A stretch of 5,405 bases of DNA from assembly GCA_003649665.1 (NCBI GenBank), contig QMSL01000096.1:1-5405 (forward strand). Direction: 5' to 3'. The notes beneath the pieces are model-generated. The model was not told the DNA's origin, ran no database searches, and saw only the letters and a list, made by a program, of their open reading frames with translations. Below, in pieces: positions 5,264-5,405 of this stretch (positions are counted from its first letter, which is position 1; the number at the start of each line of letters is the position of its first letter). The position numbers and the translations under genes are program-made. The DNA comes from Thermoprotei archaeon. GTDB lineage: Archaea > Thermoproteota > Thermoprotei > QMSL01 > B3-G16.

Positions 5264-5405
5264 ATGGAGATTAGACATCATACAGAATCATCAATACAAA
5301 CACTACTCAATAGGGCGAGAAGGGAAGTTAAAGTCAAGGAGCATCTTGAAATGCTTGAGAGATTTCACAAGTATATGAGAGCTCAAGGCTACTCACTAGA
5401 CACCA
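5264..5405 (+). CDS. N-terminal fragment of an unidentified protein, cut by the window end
   Basis: An open frame of 47 codons runs off the right edge. It is highly charged and predicted helical: MEIRHHTESSIQTLLNRARR, then EVKVKEHLEMLERFHKYMRA and QGYSLDT. The codon choice (AGA, AGG, ATA, CTA, TCA) matches the other genes. ATG at 5264 is chosen because a TATA box lies about 25 bases before it; GTG at 5261 directly precedes it in frame. There is no ribosome site, in keeping with a leaderless mRNA. The segment LERFHKYMRAQGYSLDT resembles the start of a tyrosine-recombinase core-binding (SAM-like) domain, where a helix is followed by GYS and then T, but this is a weak likeness over few residues and other helical proteins would fit. 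No function is assigned. Confidence 0.6.
   Translation, partial: MEIRHHTESSIQTLLNRARREVKVKEHLEMLERFHKYMRAQGYSLDT

Overview
The window looks like ordinary chromosomal DNA from a hyperthermophilic archaeon, most likely a crenarchaeon (Thermoproteota, perhaps Thermoproteales). The support is: archaeal-type protein families (a radical SAM enzyme of the AmrS type, a COG2521-like methyltransferase); AGA/AGG arginine and ATA isoleucine codons dominating; genes that mostly lack Shine-Dalgarno sites but have AT-rich TATA-like boxes about 26-27 bases before the start codon (leaderless pattern); GTG and TTG start candidates; and a canonical archaeal C/D box guide RNA. The genus is inference.

Layout. 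Positions 1-73 hold the unexplained continuation behind the first gene. A DHH/RecJ-like phosphoesterase runs leftward (1024 to 74). Divergent from it is a radical SAM protein of the AmrS family (1093-2178), whose stop codon overlaps, tail to tail, a leftward rhomboid-type intramembrane protease (2932 to 2171). The rhomboid gene lies 24 bases behind a leftward HAD-superfamily sugar/4-nitrophenyl-phosphatase-like gene (3766 to 2957), so these two probably share a transcript. Divergent again is a rightward pair: a SAM-dependent methyltransferase with a DPPR motif (3839-4741) and a 109-residue protein with a probable winged-helix N-terminus (4772-5101). Next comes a GC-rich noncoding element at 5161-5217, read here as a double-guide C/D box sRNA. 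A rightward gene starting at 5264 is cut by the window end.

The protein genes do not form one pathway; they are short one- and two-gene units arranged divergently and convergently. The most rewarding item is the C/D box sRNA: boxes C, D', C' and D in order, two guide segments of exactly 12 nt, a short closing stem, a TATA-like box about 26 bases upstream and an oligo-T run downstream. One of its guides is complementary to a sequence shaped like a tRNA T arm. No CRISPR array, insertion sequence, tRNA or rRNA was seen, and nothing in the window amounts to a clearly new multi-gene system.
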